Assembly (NCBI RefSeq): GCF_003864335.1
Contig: NZ_BEXA01000002.1
Span: 248,001 to 312,000 of the forward strand
DNA from: Lentilactobacillus kosonis
Lineage (GTDB): Bacteria; Bacillota; Bacilli; Lactobacillales; Lactobacillaceae
Reading direction: 5' to 3'
Length of the DNA stretch: 64,000 bases
The translations under genes and the position numbers were made by a program. This document shows positions 38,088 through 49,521 of this stretch, piece after piece. The notes beneath the pieces were generated by a model. The model saw only the letters and a list, made by a program, of their open reading frames with translations. It was not told where the DNA came from and searched no databases. How positions within the stretch are numbered: position 1 is the first letter of the stretch; every line of letters starts with the position of its first letter.

Positions 38088-38799
38088 ATGATAAAAAGGC
38101 TTGAATGAAATGCTAAAACGGGATTTTGATATCACCATTAGCAATAATGATCTTTTGGATGAAGCATTTACCCAAGCATCCTATGTGAATGAACATAAAG
38201 ATCAAAATCTAAAATTTTACGAACGAATTGAATTTTTAGGTGATGCCGTATTGCAATTGGTGGTGTCGGAATACATTTTCAAACGTTACGAGCGTTTACC
38301 GCAGGGAAGATTGACTCGTTTACGAGCAGCAATGGTTAACGAAAAGAGTTTTAGTACGTTCGCAAGAGAATGTCATTTTAATGAATACATTCGTTTAGGT
38401 AAGGGTGAAGAACGAGCTAATGCCAGAGATCGAGATTCGTTACTATGTGATATTTTTGAATCATTCGTTGGGGCTCTTTATCTTGATCAAGGTAAAGCAG
38501 CCGTTGAAAAATTCTGTCACCAAGTAATCTTTCCTAAACTTGATTCAGGAATGTTCGACGAATTTTTTGATCATAAAACCGAACTTCAAGAGGTTGCTCA
38601 AGAGGATGGTCCTGTTGCTATTGACTATGAATTAGTTGAAGAATTTGGTCCAGCTAACGATCAGATGTTCCGAGTAAAGGTATTAATTGCTAATAAAGAA
38701 TTCGGAATTGGTGAAGGTCATTCTAAAAAAGAGGCAGAACAAAAAGCGGCTCAACAAGCCCTTAAGCACTTCGATACAAGTAACATGAATTTATTGTAG
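38088..38799 (+). CDS. rnc: Ribonuclease III, one frameshift at the start
   Basis: Cuts double-stranded RNA in rRNA processing. The catalytic signature ERIEFLGDAVLQLVVSEYIF and the second acidic site CDIFESFVGALYLDQG are followed by a double-stranded RNA-binding domain (KTELQEVAQE, EGHSKKEAEQKAAQQALKHF). The ATG at 38088 follows TTGGAGGAAATAA but meets a stop after six codons; removing one A from the run at 38094-38098 gives MIKGLNEMLKRDFDI and 236 residues. A TTG at 38101 is in frame but too far from the ribosome-binding site. Confidence 0.95.
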
Positions 38800-38819
38800 A
38801 TTGGGGTTTGAATGGTCCT

Positions 38820-41800
38820 GTGCAACTAAAATCGATTGAGATCGTGGGATTTAAATCCTTCGCGGAAAAAACTAAAAATAGAATTTCCAACTGGTTTAAC
38901 TGGTATCGTAGGCCCAAACGGGAGCGGTAAGAGTAATATTGCTGAATCGATTCGCTGGGTTCTAGGTGAGCAGTCGGCTAAAACATTGCGTGGAACAAAA
39001 ATGTTCGATGTTATTTTTTCTGGTTCTGCAGACCGAAAATCACAAAACATGGCGTCAGTCACATTAACGCTTGATAATCAGGATGAATATATTAAATCAT
39101 CATTTTCTGAAATCAAAGTGGCTCGGAAGTTATTCAGAAATGGTGACAGTGCATATTTTCTTAATGAAAAGGAATGCCGGTTAAAAGACATTGTTAACTT
39201 ATTTATGGACTCTGGCATTGGCCAGGGTTCTTTGTCGATTATTTCGCAAGGAAATATTGAGTCAATTTTAAATAGTACCTCTGAGGATCGTCGGACGATT
39301 ATCGAAAACGTCGCCGGAATTTATAAATATAAACAGCAAAAGACCACTGCTCAAAAGGAGTTAACTACTACTAGTGATAATCTAGATCGAGTTAATGACA
39401 TTATTACCGAGCTTGAATCTCGAATGACACCACTGGAAAAACAAGCTAATCTGGCAAATGATTACCTGGATCAAAAAAAAACAGCTGACAAAATTAGAAA
39501 AAACAAAAGCTTATTGTTGATACTCAACGACTAATGAGTAACGTTGATTCACTGGCTGCTAAATTAACCCAATTGGAACAAACCAAGGCTAAGTTATCCG
39601 CTCAAATCAGGGAACAAACTAGCCGAAAAATTAAACTTCAAGCGGACTTAGAAAGTAATAATGAGCAAGCTGAGTCCTTAGAAACTAAGCTAATTGAAAC
39701 TTCAAAAAAAGTTGAACAGTTGCGTAGTCACAAAGAGTTAAATTCGCAACAACAAACGTTTACTAATGAAAAATTTAAAGCAAATCACAGCGACTTTATC
39801 CGAGGCTGAAGATACCAAGCAAAGATTAAGCCAAGCATTTGAAGATTTGGTAATTAAGCAAAATGAGGTTAAGCGTAAGCTAGCTAATGTGCAGTCACAA
39901 ATTGATGACCTACAGGCTAAAATGCCAGTGAAATCATCTCAAACAATTTCTGATGAAGTTCAGATTAATCGAGACAAATATATTGATTTGTTACAACAAC
40001 AAACAGAAATAAAAAATCAATTAAACCTGCAAGCAAGAGATAATCAACAATTTAACCAACAACTACAATCACAAGCTGATCGAATCAGTAAGTTAACCAA
40101 TCAAGTTAATAATCAAAAAATTGATTTACAGACTGAACATGGTAAGCTAAGCAAGTTAAAAAGCATGTTAAATAAATCTGCATCCCAATTTGAGGATGAC
40201 GTTAAAAAATATGATGAAATTAAAGCTGCAGCAGATAATGCGAATAGTGAATGGCTATCGGCATTACGGGTAGCGGAAGAGGCCAAGGCTAAATTGAGCT
40301 CCTTAAAAAATATTCATGATTCTTATCGTGGATATTATTTTGGTGTTTCAAATTTGCTTAAGCATCGAAATGAATTTCCTGGTATTTATGGTACCGTATC
40401 TGAATTTATTAAAATCGATAAGAACTATGTGCTCGCCATTGATACCGCTATGGGCGGTAAATCGCAAAATATAATTGTTGAAACTAACGATGTAGCCGCG
40501 CAAGCAATTCGATTTTTAACGAAGCATAAATTGGGTCGAGTGACCTTATTGCCATTAAAAACTATCCGAGCTAAGTACATAGCTGAATCGGTGTTATCAA
40601 ATATTAGGAGTCTTGCAGGATTTATTGGCGTGGCTAGTGATTTGGTCAGTTTTGATAATAAATTTAAAGCAATTATTGAATTTCTGCTCGGAACGACAAT
40701 CATTGCCAATGATTTGAAATCAGCAGTGACAATTAGTAATCAAATTAATCATAGTTATCGAGTTGTCACGCTAGATGGTCAAGTAGTTAACCCCGGTGGT
40801 TCGCTAACTGGTGGGGCAGCTAAAAAGGCTAATCAAAGTATTTTGAGTCAACAAGCAGAGTTAGATAATTTAAGTCAAGTGGTAGCTGACATGAATCAAA
40901 AGCTGGCTAGTAAGGAACTGACGTTATCAAAGCTCAAGGCACAGGTGGATCGAACTGCTTTAATAGTTAGTACCAGTCAAGATAAACAACGTGATGCTAG
41001 TCAACAAGTAGAGATGCAGTCTCGGATAATCGAGCAAAAGCAGACTATTTTTGAGCAGCTGGATCGTCAGTTAAAAACTTTAAAACTTGGCTATCAAAAT
41101 ACAATGGCGGATAATGAGACTAGTAGTGAGAGTGACCTACGCTCAAAATTAAATGCTATTCAAGGCACACTACAAGCAACTGATAAAAAGATTAATCAAT
41201 TGTTAAAGCAGCAAGCTGATACCCAATCCCTAGAAGCCAGCCAGCAGTCACAGCAGCATGAACTACATGAGCAACTTGTTTTGTTACAGCAGGAGCAACA
41301 TCAAGTTAGTAAAGAAGTAAATGCTACGCAAGATCGTTTGGATAATAATGACCAGGTGATTACCGAAGCTACTCAGCAACGGCAGCAATTAACGGCTAAA
41401 CTTAGTGACCAACCAACTAAGCAAGCGTTAGAAAAGCGAATCGCTGACAATATGCTAATTGAACAGCGTACCAAACAGGAGTTAGCAGATGTTAAACAGC
41501 AAATGACTAACCTAAATCAAGAGGTTAATTCATTGAATGATAGTTTAGCTACGCAAAATATTAATTTGAATAATGTGGATAATGAAGCCAAGACGTTAAA
41601 CGAACAGGTTAAGCTTGATAAGCAAAAAGTAGCTAATAACCAAGCCAAATTATTGGACAATTATGAGCTTGACGAGGCAGCTATCGCTGACTTTGACATT
41701 TCTAAAATCAACATCGCCGAATTAATTAGTAGAATTAACATGCTTCAAAGAGGTATTGAAGAAATTGGTCCTGTAAATGTTGCGTCCATCCAAGAGTTTG

Positions 41801-42378
41801 CGGATGTTACGACTAGATATGAATTCTTAGATGCTCAACGAAAGGATTTAGTTGCTGCCGAGCATAAGCTACAAAAAACAATGTCATCTATGGATCAAAC
41901 AATTAGCACTAAGTTTTCCGCTGCTTTTAAGGATATTTCTAAGTCCTTCGCTAAGGTATTTGTTGAAATGTTTGGCGGTGGCGAAGCTAAATTGGTGTTA
42001 ACTGATCCGGATGATTTGTTAAATACGGGTATGGACATCATGGTTCAACCACCTGGAAAAACCTATCGGGACTTGAATCTACTTTCCGGTGGTGAAAAAG
42101 CCTTAACTGCCATCACTTTGTTGTTTGCATTAATCAAGGTTAGACCGGTGCCATTTTGTATTCTAGACGAGGCAGAAGCTGCATTGGATCCATTTAATGC
42201 TGATCGTTTTGCTCAATATTTAAAACAATATGGCGCAGATACTCAGTTCATTGTTATTACTCACCGAAAAGAAACCATGATTTACGCAGATCAATTGTAT
42301 GGAATTACGATGCAAGAATCTGGAGTTTCAAAAGTGATTTCCGTCAATTTAGATAATACTCAGGAAGAGGTAAAATAA
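38820..42378 (+). CDS. smc: Chromosome segregation protein SMC, three frameshifts
   Basis: Condensin ATPase. A GTG start gives VQLKSIEIVGFKSFAEKTKI with Walker A GPNGSGKSNIAESIRWVLGE. Breaks lie at 38874-38878 (extra A), near 39515 (missing base) and near 39775 (extra A). Two long coiled coils flank a hinge (about 40380-40810: GIYGTVSEFIKIDKNYVLAI, VNPGGSLTGGA). The C-terminal signature LLSGGEKALTAITLLFAL and Walker B CILDEAEAALDP complete the ATPase. Corrected length about 1186 residues. ScpA and ScpB are not in the window. It lies 20 bases after rnc. Confidence 0.97.
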
Positions 42379-44005
42379 TGGGACTTTTTGATATTTTTAA
42401 ACGTCGGTCTAAAGAAACCGATAAACAAAAACCAACCGAAGAGCCAGTTAAAGCACCTGAAAAGCAGGAGCAACCAGCTAATAATCAAGAAAATATTGAT
42501 CAATCAACTACTGATAACAGTCCAATTGAAGAAGATCAAGATACCACTAAGATAGTCACTAATAGACAATCAGAAGATAATAATGGAGTCGGACATGAGA
42601 CTGATAAAAAGATGGCAACTGTCAGTGATACCCCTCAAAAAACTTCTGAACTGACTGAACCAGAAAAAACTGAAATTAACAAAACATCGACTTTTAATTC
42701 AGCTGTAACCAGTGGTGAACAACCTCAAAATTCAATGACTTCAAAAGATACTTCAGATCACCCTAATTTATCCTCATTAACTGAAGTAAACCACGAAGTT
42801 ACTAGTTCTGAATCAGCTACACAGAAAGAAAATAAGACAATTATTGACGACAAGCCAACAATGAATACTGTAGTTGAGGAAGAGCATTCAGCTGCTTCTC
42901 AAGAATCAGTGACTGAACCAGCTGAGCATCATGACGATGAAGCGATTGTTAAACAACAATCAGATGATGTTGTGGACCAAGCTGACCAGCCAAAGATTGA
43001 ACTAGAAGAACCTACTGACGATGAACAATCTCAACCAGAATTAGAAGAGGAAGTTGAGCATCCTCAAGATGACAAAGCTACTAAGTACGAACACGGATTA
43101 GCTAAGAGTCGATCAACATTTGGTCAAAGATTAAATGCCTTGTTTGCTAACTTTAGAAGTGTCGATGAGGAATTTTTGAACATCTCGAAGATATGTTAAT
43201 TGAGTCTGATGTTGGGTTTGAAACCGCAATTCAACTTACTGATGAGTTACGAGACGAGGTTAAAACTTCAAAATGCTAAAAAACCAAAGGATGTCCAAAA
43301 CGTTATAGTTCAAAAAATGATTGAACTGTATGACGCTGAAGGAAATGGTGAAGATAATACCATTCATTTGGCAGCTAGCGGACCAACCGTTTTACTATTT
43401 GTTGGGGTTAACGGAGTTGGGAAAACTACCACTATTGGTAAGCTTGCTAAACGCTTTAAGGATGAAGGTAAGAAGGTTTTATTAGTTGCGGCTGATACCT
43501 TTAGAGCTGGTGCGATTGAACAATTGAATGTTTGGGCTCAACGTGACGGTGTAGATATTGTAAAAAAAGAAGCAGGCTCTGATCCAGCGGCTTCTGTATT
43601 TGATGGAGTTAAGAAAGCCAAAGCGGAAAATTATGATATTTTAATGGTGGACACTGCAGGAAGACTTCAAAATAAGGTTAATTTGATGAATGAGTTAGCT
43701 AAAATGAAGAAAATATTAACTAGAGAAATCCCCGATGCACCGCATGAAGTGTTGTTAGTTTTGGACGCGACGACTGGTCAAAATGCAATGACTCAGGCAA
43801 AAACATTTAAAGAAACAACTGATGTTACTGGAATTGTGTTAACTAAGCTAGATGGTACAGCCAAAGGTGGAATCGTGTTAGCAATTAGAAACGAACTTCA
43901 TTTACCAGTTAAATTAGTTGGTCTTGGTGAGAAGTAACGGACTTAGCTGATTTTGACGCTAATAACTTTGTATATGGTTTATTTAAAGGACTATTTAAAG
44001 ATTAA
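42378..44005 (+). CDS. ftsY: Signal recognition particle receptor FtsY, three frameshifts
   Basis: GTPase that docks SRP-ribosome complexes at the membrane. The first ~250 residues form a very acidic, Ser/Thr/Gln-rich low-complexity A domain after an amphipathic start ([16 protein letters not shown]). The NG domain shows [43 protein letters not shown] and [11 protein letters not shown]. Breaks lie at 43173-43177 (missing T), 43262-43265 (extra A) and near 43935 (missing G); the restored end reads [20 protein letters not shown]. Corrected length about 542 residues. It begins on the last base of smc. Confidence 0.96.
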
Positions 44006-44034
44006 TTATTTTAACCAATGTTTGTTGATGACAG

Positions 44035-44076
44035 GCGAGAATTAGTTGACGTTAATTGGCTAATTCTCGCTTTTTT
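44035..44076 (+). terminator. Terminator after ftsY
   Basis: GCGAGAATTAG pairs perfectly with CTAATTCTCGC, followed by six T. Confidence 0.9.
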
Positions 44077-44143
44077 ATTGATATTGACTTGCTCAATAAA
44101 AATCGGTACTGTAAACTAATGTGGAACCGGAAAGGAAGCAATT

Positions 44144-44485
44144 ATGGAACTAGAAAAAAACAACTATATTAATTCCTTGTTTGCGTTTTATGAACCGCTT
44201 TTAACCGGGAAGCAAGCTAATTACCTTGAGCTTTATTATGCTAATGATTATTCCCTAGGTGAAATCGCCGAAGAATTTAATGTTAGCCGGCAGGCCGTTT
44301 ATGATAACATCAAGCGGTCAGAAAAAATCTTAATTAGCTATGAACAAAAATTAAACTTATACAAGAATTACACAGATCGTAATTCTAAATTAGATCAAAT
44401 TCAGGAATATGTGCAATTGAATTATCCTGATGATACAGAATTAAACAAACTAATCAGTTCGTTAGAAACAACTGAAGAAGAATGA
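44144..44485 (+). CDS. ylxM: YlxM family helix-turn-helix protein (UPF0122)
   Basis: A 113-residue sigma-70 region-4-like protein ([40 protein letters not shown]) encoded just before ffh in Firmicutes. It is thought to act with the SRP pathway, but the mechanism is unsettled. The start follows GGAAAGGAAGCAATT, and ffh begins 13 bases after its stop. Confidence 0.95.
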   Translation: MELEKNNYINSLFAFYEPLLTGKQANYLELYYANDYSLGEIAEEFNVSRQAVYDNIKRSEKILISYEQKLNLYKNYTDRNSKLDQIQEYVQLNYPDDTELNKLISSLETTEEE

Positions 44486-44498
44486 GAGTGGTGTAAAT

Positions 44499-45951
44499 AT
44501 GGCATTTGAAGGCTTAACAGAGCGTCTTCAAAACGCAATGAAGAAGCTTCGTGGTAAAGGTAAGATTAGCGAGGCTGACCTAAGAGAAACGATGCGGGAA
44601 ATTAGACTGGCTTTATTGGAAGCCGATGTTAACTTTACCGTTGTAAGAAATTTTGTTAAAACAGTTCAAGATCGCGCTAAGGGCGCCGATGTTCTTGACG
44701 GATTAAATCCTTCGCAACAGATCATTAAGATTGTTGACGAAGAATTAACCAAGATGATGGGTGAGGAAGCTGTTCCGTTGAACAAAGCGCCTAAGATTCC
44801 TACTATCATTATGATGTCTGGTCTTCAAGGAGCTGGTAAAACCACAACCGCTGGTAAATTGGCCCTTAAATTAAAAGACGAGCAGAATGCTCGACCATTA
44901 TTGATTGCAGATGATGTTTACCGACCTGCTGCGATTGATCAATTGCAGACTGTTGGTGAACAGATTGACGTACCGGTATTCCAATTAGGTACTGATGTTG
45001 ACCCAGTGGAAATTGCTAAACGAGGGGTAGCTCAAGCTATTGAGAACCACAACGATTACGTAATTATCGATACGGCTGGTCGACTACAAATTGACGAAGC
45101 TCTAATGGGTGAACTTCAAAATATTAAGTCTGAAGTAAAACCTGATGAAATTCTGCTGGTCATTGATGCAATGACTGGACAAAATGCCGTTGCCACTGCT
45201 GAAGGATTTAACGATGCTTTAGATGTAACCGGGGTTGTTTTAACTAAATTAGATGGCGATACTCGTGGTGGTGCCGCCTTATCAATCAGAGCTGTGACTG
45301 ATAAACCGATTAAGTTTGTTGGACAAGGCGAAAAGATGAGTGATTTGGATATTTTCTATCCAGATCGAATGGCTTCAAGAATCTTGGGTATGGGAGATAT
45401 GCTTTCGCTTATCGAAAAGACCCAAAAAGATTATGATGAAAAGAAGGCTCAAGAGTTAACTGAAAAGATTCAAGAAAATAGTTTTGACTTTAATGATTTT
45501 CTTGACCAAATCAGTCAAATTCAAAAAATGGGGCCTTTAGAAGATATCATGAAGATGATCCCTGGTATGGCTAACAATCCGGCTCTTCAAAACGTCAATA
45601 TGGACCCTAAGGATATGGAACACATTAAAGCAATTGTGTACTCAATGACTAATCAAGAACGAGAAGATCCCGATGTGTTGAATCCTTCACGTCGACGTCG
45701 AATTGCTGCCGGATCTGGTCGCCCAATCCAAGAAGTTAATCGGATGATCAAGCAGTTTAATCAAAATGAAAAAAATGATGAATCAGGTTTCTAAAGGTAA
45801 CATGTCAGGTATGGAGAACATGATGAACGCCACTGGTATGGGTGGCGGTGGTCTTGGTTCAAAAATGTCTAACTTGGCTATGAAACAAATGAGTCGTAAG
45901 CTTCGTAAGAATAAGAAAAAACGATTAAAATCAAAAAAGAAACACAAGTAA
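44499..45951 (+). CDS. ffh: Signal recognition particle protein Ffh, one frameshift
   Basis: Binds signal sequences and 4.5S/6S-type SRP RNA. NG domain: GLQGAGKTTTAGKLALKL, DVYRPAAIDQL, IIDTAGRLQ, LTKLDGDTRGGAALS. The M domain with its RNA-binding SGRPIQEVNRMIKQFNQ is followed by a methionine-rich tail (MKKMMNQVSKGNMSGMENMM) that is read only when one A is removed from the run at 45763-45766. Corrected length 483 residues; without correction the protein would lose its methionine- and lysine-rich C-terminus, and the tail would look like a separate gene. Confidence 0.96.
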
Positions 45952-45995
45952 TTACCAATATTTACCAAGGGTTTTATGGTGTAAAGAAAAAAACC

Positions 45996-46024
45996 TTTAC
46001 AACCGTTCAATTTGTTGGTATATT
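45996..46024 (+). promoter_or_regulatory. Promoter of the rpsP operon
   Basis: TTTACA (45996-46001) and TATATT (46019-46024) are spaced by 17 bases, 34 bases before the rpsP start. The -35 lies on the right arm of a small GTAAAG..CTTTAC hairpin. Confidence 0.65.
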
Positions 46025-46057
46025 ATAATACGTTAAAAGATTATAGGAGGAATAAAC

Positions 46058-46330
46058 ATGTCTGTTAAAATTCGTTTAAAGCGCATGGGTTCAAAGAAGC
46101 GTCCATTCTACCGTATCGTAGTTGCTGACTCACGTAGCCCTCGTGACGGTCGTTTCATCGAAAACGTTGGAACATACAACCCATTAGTTCAACCATCAAA
46201 GGTAACTTTGGAAGAAGAATCAATTCTTAACTGGTTAAACAATGGTGCACAACCATCAGATACTGTTCGTAATATCTTATCTGATGCTGGTATCATGAAG
46301 AAGTATCACGAAGCTAAATACTCAAAATAG
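46058..46330 (+). CDS. rpsP: 30S ribosomal protein S16
   Basis: A 90-residue small-subunit assembly protein with the typical [20 protein letters not shown] and [19 protein letters not shown]. The start follows ATAGGAGGAATAAAC. It leads rpsP-khpA-rimM-trmD. Confidence 0.98.
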   Translation: MSVKIRLKRMGSKKRPFYRIVVADSRSPRDGRFIENVGTYNPLVQPSKVTLEEESILNWLNNGAQPSDTVRNILSDAGIMKKYHEAKYSK

Positions 46331-46351
46331 TAAAGTGAGTGATTCTACGAC

Positions 46352-46600
46352 ATGGTTAATGTTGATGAATTAATAAAAACTATAATTGAACCACTGATTG
46401 ATGATAAAGATGATATTAAAATTAGTCATCAGGAGACTGATCGGTTTAATGAATATCATCTTCATTTAAGCGATGATGATGTTGGCCGGGTAATCGGTAA
46501 GCATGGTCACGTAATTCAAACAATCAGAACGCTGGTTTACAGTGTCCCTGTTTCAGGTTCAAAAAAAGTGCGTCTTGTCGTTGATGATGGCAAGAAATAA
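46352..46600 (+). CDS. khpA: KH-domain RNA-binding protein KhpA
   Basis: An 82-residue single KH domain with the GxxG loop in GRVIGKHGHVIQTIRTLVYS. KhpA pairs with KhpB in Gram-positive bacteria to bind RNA and affect cell elongation and division. The place between rpsP and rimM is conserved (YlqC). The ATG lies 21 bases after the rpsP stop. Confidence 0.94.
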   Translation: MVNVDELIKTIIEPLIDDKDDIKISHQETDRFNEYHLHLSDDDVGRVIGKHGHVIQTIRTLVYSVPVSGSKKVRLVVDDGKK

Positions 46601-46644
46601 AAAAGTTCTTATTCGAAACGGTGGTTTTGTTTAAGAGCTTTTTA
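46600..46644 (+). terminator. Partial terminator between khpA and rimM
   Basis: AAAAGTTCTTA pairs with TTAAGAGCTTTT with a mismatch, followed by a short T-run. It may attenuate rather than end transcription, since rimM-trmD usually stay in the operon. Confidence 0.55.
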
Positions 46645-46676
46645 TTATCTATTGATAGAAATATAGGAGATATAAT

Positions 46677-47201
46677 TTGAATTATTTTAACGTTGGTAAA
46701 TTAGTTAATACTCAAGGAATTAAAGGAGAGGTTCGGGTCATTTCAACAACGGACTTTCCAGACCAAAGATTTAAAAAAGGAAACCGTGTTTTTGTAGATG
46801 ATGAACAAACTCATTCCATGATTCAATTAGAAATTGATGGGGTTAGAAGTCAAAAGAACTTTATCATTTTACATTTTAAAGGCTATGACTCAATTAACGA
46901 CGTTCTTAAGTTCAAACCTGCTATTTTGAAGGTAGATGAATCTAGTTTGTCAGATAATGATTTGGCTGACGGGGAATATTACTATCATCAAATTATCGGT
47001 TTAGACGTTGTTGAGAGTGGAGATATTATTGGAACAGTTAAGGAAATCCTCGCTCCGGGGGCCAATGATGTCTGGGTAGTTAAACGAGATCATAAATCCG
47101 ATCTTTTGCTACCTAAAATTGATTCAGTCATTAAAAGTGTTGATCTCGATAAGGGTGAAATTCAAGTTGAAGTTCCAGAGGGGTTAGATGATGAAGATTG
47201 A
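46677..47201 (+). CDS. rimM: 16S rRNA processing protein RimM
   Basis: Binds S19 and helps mature the 30S head. 174 residues: [20 protein letters not shown] at the start, PRC-barrel ending [20 protein letters not shown]. The TTG start follows ATATAGGAGATATAA. It overlaps trmD by 11 bases. Confidence 0.97.
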   Translation: MNYFNVGKLVNTQGIKGEVRVISTTDFPDQRFKKGNRVFVDDEQTHSMIQLEIDGVRSQKNFIILHFKGYDSINDVLKFKPAILKVDESSLSDNDLADGEYYYHQIIGLDVVESGDIIGTVKEILAPGANDVWVVKRDHKSDLLLPKIDSVIKSVDLDKGEIQVEVPEGLDDED

Positions 47202-47948
47202 TGTATTAAGTCTATTTCCAGAAATGTTTACTGGCCCAATGCATGATTCTATTATCGGTAAGGCAATTGAAAACCAGATTATTGATTTCAATGTCACTAA
47301 CTTTCGAGAATTTACGACTGATAAGCATAATCACGTTGATGATTATCCATTTGGTGGGGGTGCCGGTATGCTACTCCAAGCACAACCAATTTTAGATGCT
47401 TTCGAGCATACGCAACAAGAGGCTCATGCCAAGGGCATTCCAGATGGCAAAGTAATTCTAATGGATCCTGCTGGTAAGCAGTTTAAACAAACGGATGCAG
47501 AAGAATTAGCAAAATCTGAGCACTTAACCTTCATCTGCGGTCACTATGAAGGCTATGATGAAAGAATTCGTTCAATTGTCACTGATGAGTATTCCTTGGG
47601 CGATTATGTATTAACTGGTGGTGAATTACCGGCAATGGTAATGATCGACGCGTTTCACGGTTAATTGATGGTGTATTAGGAAACAATGAGTCTGCAGTTA
47701 CTGAATCATTTTCAACTGGCTTACTAGAAGGACCTCAATATACTCGTCCAGCAGAATTTCGAGGTATGAAAGTACCTGATGTCTTAATTAGTGGAGACCA
47801 TAAGAAAATTTTCGAATGGAACCAAAAAGAATCATTAAGAAGAACATACACTCGCCGGCCTGATTTAATTGATCATCAAAAGCTAACTGATTTACAAAAA
47901 CATTTGCTAGCAGACGTGCGTGTGGAAGAAGAGCAAAACCAAAAGTAG
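47191..47948 (+). CDS. trmD: tRNA (guanine37-N1)-methyltransferase TrmD, one frameshift
   Basis: Adds m1G37 to tRNAs with G36, preventing frameshifts. The second of two adjacent ATGs gives [16 protein letters not shown]. The SAM-binding trefoil knot is seen in [20 protein letters not shown] and [20 protein letters not shown]. One G is missing near 47650; restored, it reads [20 protein letters not shown] and continues to [20 protein letters not shown]. Corrected length 252 residues. Confidence 0.97.
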
Positions 47949-47973
47949 TAATTATCATGACAAGAAAATTCTC

Positions 47974-48001
47974 TTTACAGATAATTATAATTTATGATAC
48001 A
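47974..48001 (+). promoter_or_regulatory. Promoter of rplS
   Basis: TTTACA (47974-47979) and GATACA (47996-48001) with 16 bases between, 78 bases before rplS. Confidence 0.6.
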
Positions 48002-48011
48002 CTAACATCTG

Positions 48012-48066
48012 GTGCAAACCGTAAAACAACATTCCGCTGTCGAACAGATAATGAATGCTATTGAAA
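48012..48066 (+). ncRNA. L19 leader (putative autoregulatory element)
   Basis: The leader carries ACATTCCGCTGT..GAACAG..TAATGAATGC directly before the rplS ribosome-binding site, in which CATTC can pair with GAATG. This is the Firmicutes L19 leader pattern by position and motif. Confidence 0.6.
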
Positions 48067-48079
48067 GGAAGATTTAGTC

Positions 48080-48439
48080 ATGAGACAAAATCAATTAATC
48101 GAAAAGCTTAACAATGACCAATTACGTAGCGACATTCCAGAATTCCGTACCGGTGATTCTGTTAAAGTTTACGTTAAGGTTGTCGAAGGTACACGTGAAC
48201 GTATCCAATTGTTCGAAGGTGTTGTAATCAAGCGTAAGGGTTCAGGTATCCAAGAAACTTATACTGTTCGTAAGATCAGTAACGGTGTTGGTATTGAACG
48301 TATCTTCCCATTACACTCACCACGTGTTGACAAAATCGAAGTAGTTCGTCATGGTCGTGTTCGTCGTGCCAAACTTTACTACTTGCGTGCATTACAAGGA
48401 AAAGCTGCTCGTATCCCTGCATCACGTCGTTCAAGATAA
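48080..48439 (+). CDS. rplS: 50S ribosomal protein L19
   Basis: A 119-residue protein at the 30S-50S interface. [36 protein letters not shown] and [20 protein letters not shown] are typical. The start follows GAAAGGAAGATTTAGTC. Confidence 0.98.
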   Translation: MRQNQLIEKLNNDQLRSDIPEFRTGDSVKVYVKVVEGTRERIQLFEGVVIKRKGSGIQETYTVRKISNGVGIERIFPLHSPRVDKIEVVRHGRVRRAKLYYLRALQGKAARIPASRRSR

Positions 48440-48455
48440 TCTTTATCGCAAAATT

Positions 48456-48492
48456 AGGTCAAATCCAATTTATTGGGTTTCGGCCTTTTTTT
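48456..48492 (+). terminator. Terminator after rplS
   Basis: AGGTCAAATCCA pairs with TGGGTTTCGGCCT with mismatches, followed by TTTTTTT. Confidence 0.7.
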
Positions 48493-48577
48493 CTTGATAA
48501 TTTTTAAATTTTTGAAAACGGAACCAATCTAAGATTAATAATCTGTTATTATTAACTGAGGACAAGGGGGTGTCAGT

Positions 48578-49507
48578 ATGATTAGTGCTGTTGATCAAAA
48601 TTTAACTTGGTTTTTAAAGTATTTAAAAAACGAACGGAAGTACTCTGATGATACAGTTTCTGCTTATCAACGAGATATTCAAGCTTTCATCGTTTTTTTA
48701 AATCAAACTAACCAAGAAGATGCATCCCTGCTAAAGGTTGATGCCTATGATGTGGAAGCTTATTTAACCAGTTTGTATGATCATAACTATTCGAAAAATT
48801 CGGTAGCTCAAAAGGTATCAGCCCTCAGAACGTTTTATAATTATCTAATAAAAAATGATCTGTCGTCAGCGAATCCGTTTGAATACGTTCATCTCAAAGC
48901 CGAGAATAAAAAATTGCCGCGGTTCTTTTATCAATCAGAAATGCAGGCGTTATTTAATAGTGTGGCCGAAGATGAAGACAATCCTTTAAGTACTAGAAAC
49001 TTAGCGTTACTAGAGGTATTCTACGCTACCGGAATTCGAGTTAGTGAATGTGCCGGACTTACCCTTGACAGAATCGATTTTGCTAATAAAATGATGTTAA
49101 TCTTCGGAAAGGGAAACAAACAGCGTTACGTCCCTTTTGGTGAACATGCTAAAGATGCCTTAACTAAGTACCTTCCAGTAAGGGAACGACTTATGGTTAA
49201 TCATCACGAAGATCATCAGTATTTATTTATTAATCATTACGGTAAGCCAATTAGCGCTAGAGGAATTGAATATGTATTGGATGACATCATAAAAAAAAGC
49301 AGTCTCAGTTCCGATATTCATCCTCATATGCTGCGACACACCTTTGCTACGGCAATGTTAAATAATGGTGCTGATATGCGGACAGTCCAAGAATTATTAG
49401 GGCATGCTAGTTTGTCATCGACCCAAATTTATACTCATGTTACTAAATCACATTTGGTGCATGATTATAATCAATTCTTTCCCCGTTCAAATAAAAATCA
49501 AGAATAG
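48578..49507 (+). CDS. xerC: Tyrosine recombinase XerC
   Basis: Site-specific recombinase that resolves chromosome dimers at dif. 309 residues: N-terminal SAM-like domain (WFLKYLKNERKYSDDTVSAY) and catalytic domain with R (ATGIRVSECAGLTLD), K (FGKGNKQRYVPFG), HMLRHTFATAML, LLGHASLSSTQIYTHV (H and catalytic Y). Followed by hslV and hslU as in other bacilli. A dif-like site is present at 62838 in the same window. Confidence 0.95.
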   Translation: MISAVDQNLTWFLKYLKNERKYSDDTVSAYQRDIQAFIVFLNQTNQEDASLLKVDAYDVEAYLTSLYDHNYSKNSVAQKVSALRTFYNYLIKNDLSSANPFEYVHLKAENKKLPRFFYQSEMQALFNSVAEDEDNPLSTRNLALLEVFYATGIRVSECAGLTLDRIDFANKMMLIFGKGNKQRYVPFGEHAKDALTKYLPVRERLMVNHHEDHQYLFINHYGKPISARGIEYVLDDIIKKSSLSSDIHPHMLRHTFATAMLNNGADMRTVQELLGHASLSSTQIYTHVTKSHLVHDYNQFFPRSNKNQE

Positions 49508-49521
49508 GAGTTTAATTTTTT

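Noticed and set aside
45766-45951. Separate 61-residue methionine- and lysine-rich protein after ffh
   Set aside because: It is the C-terminus of Ffh displaced by one extra A.
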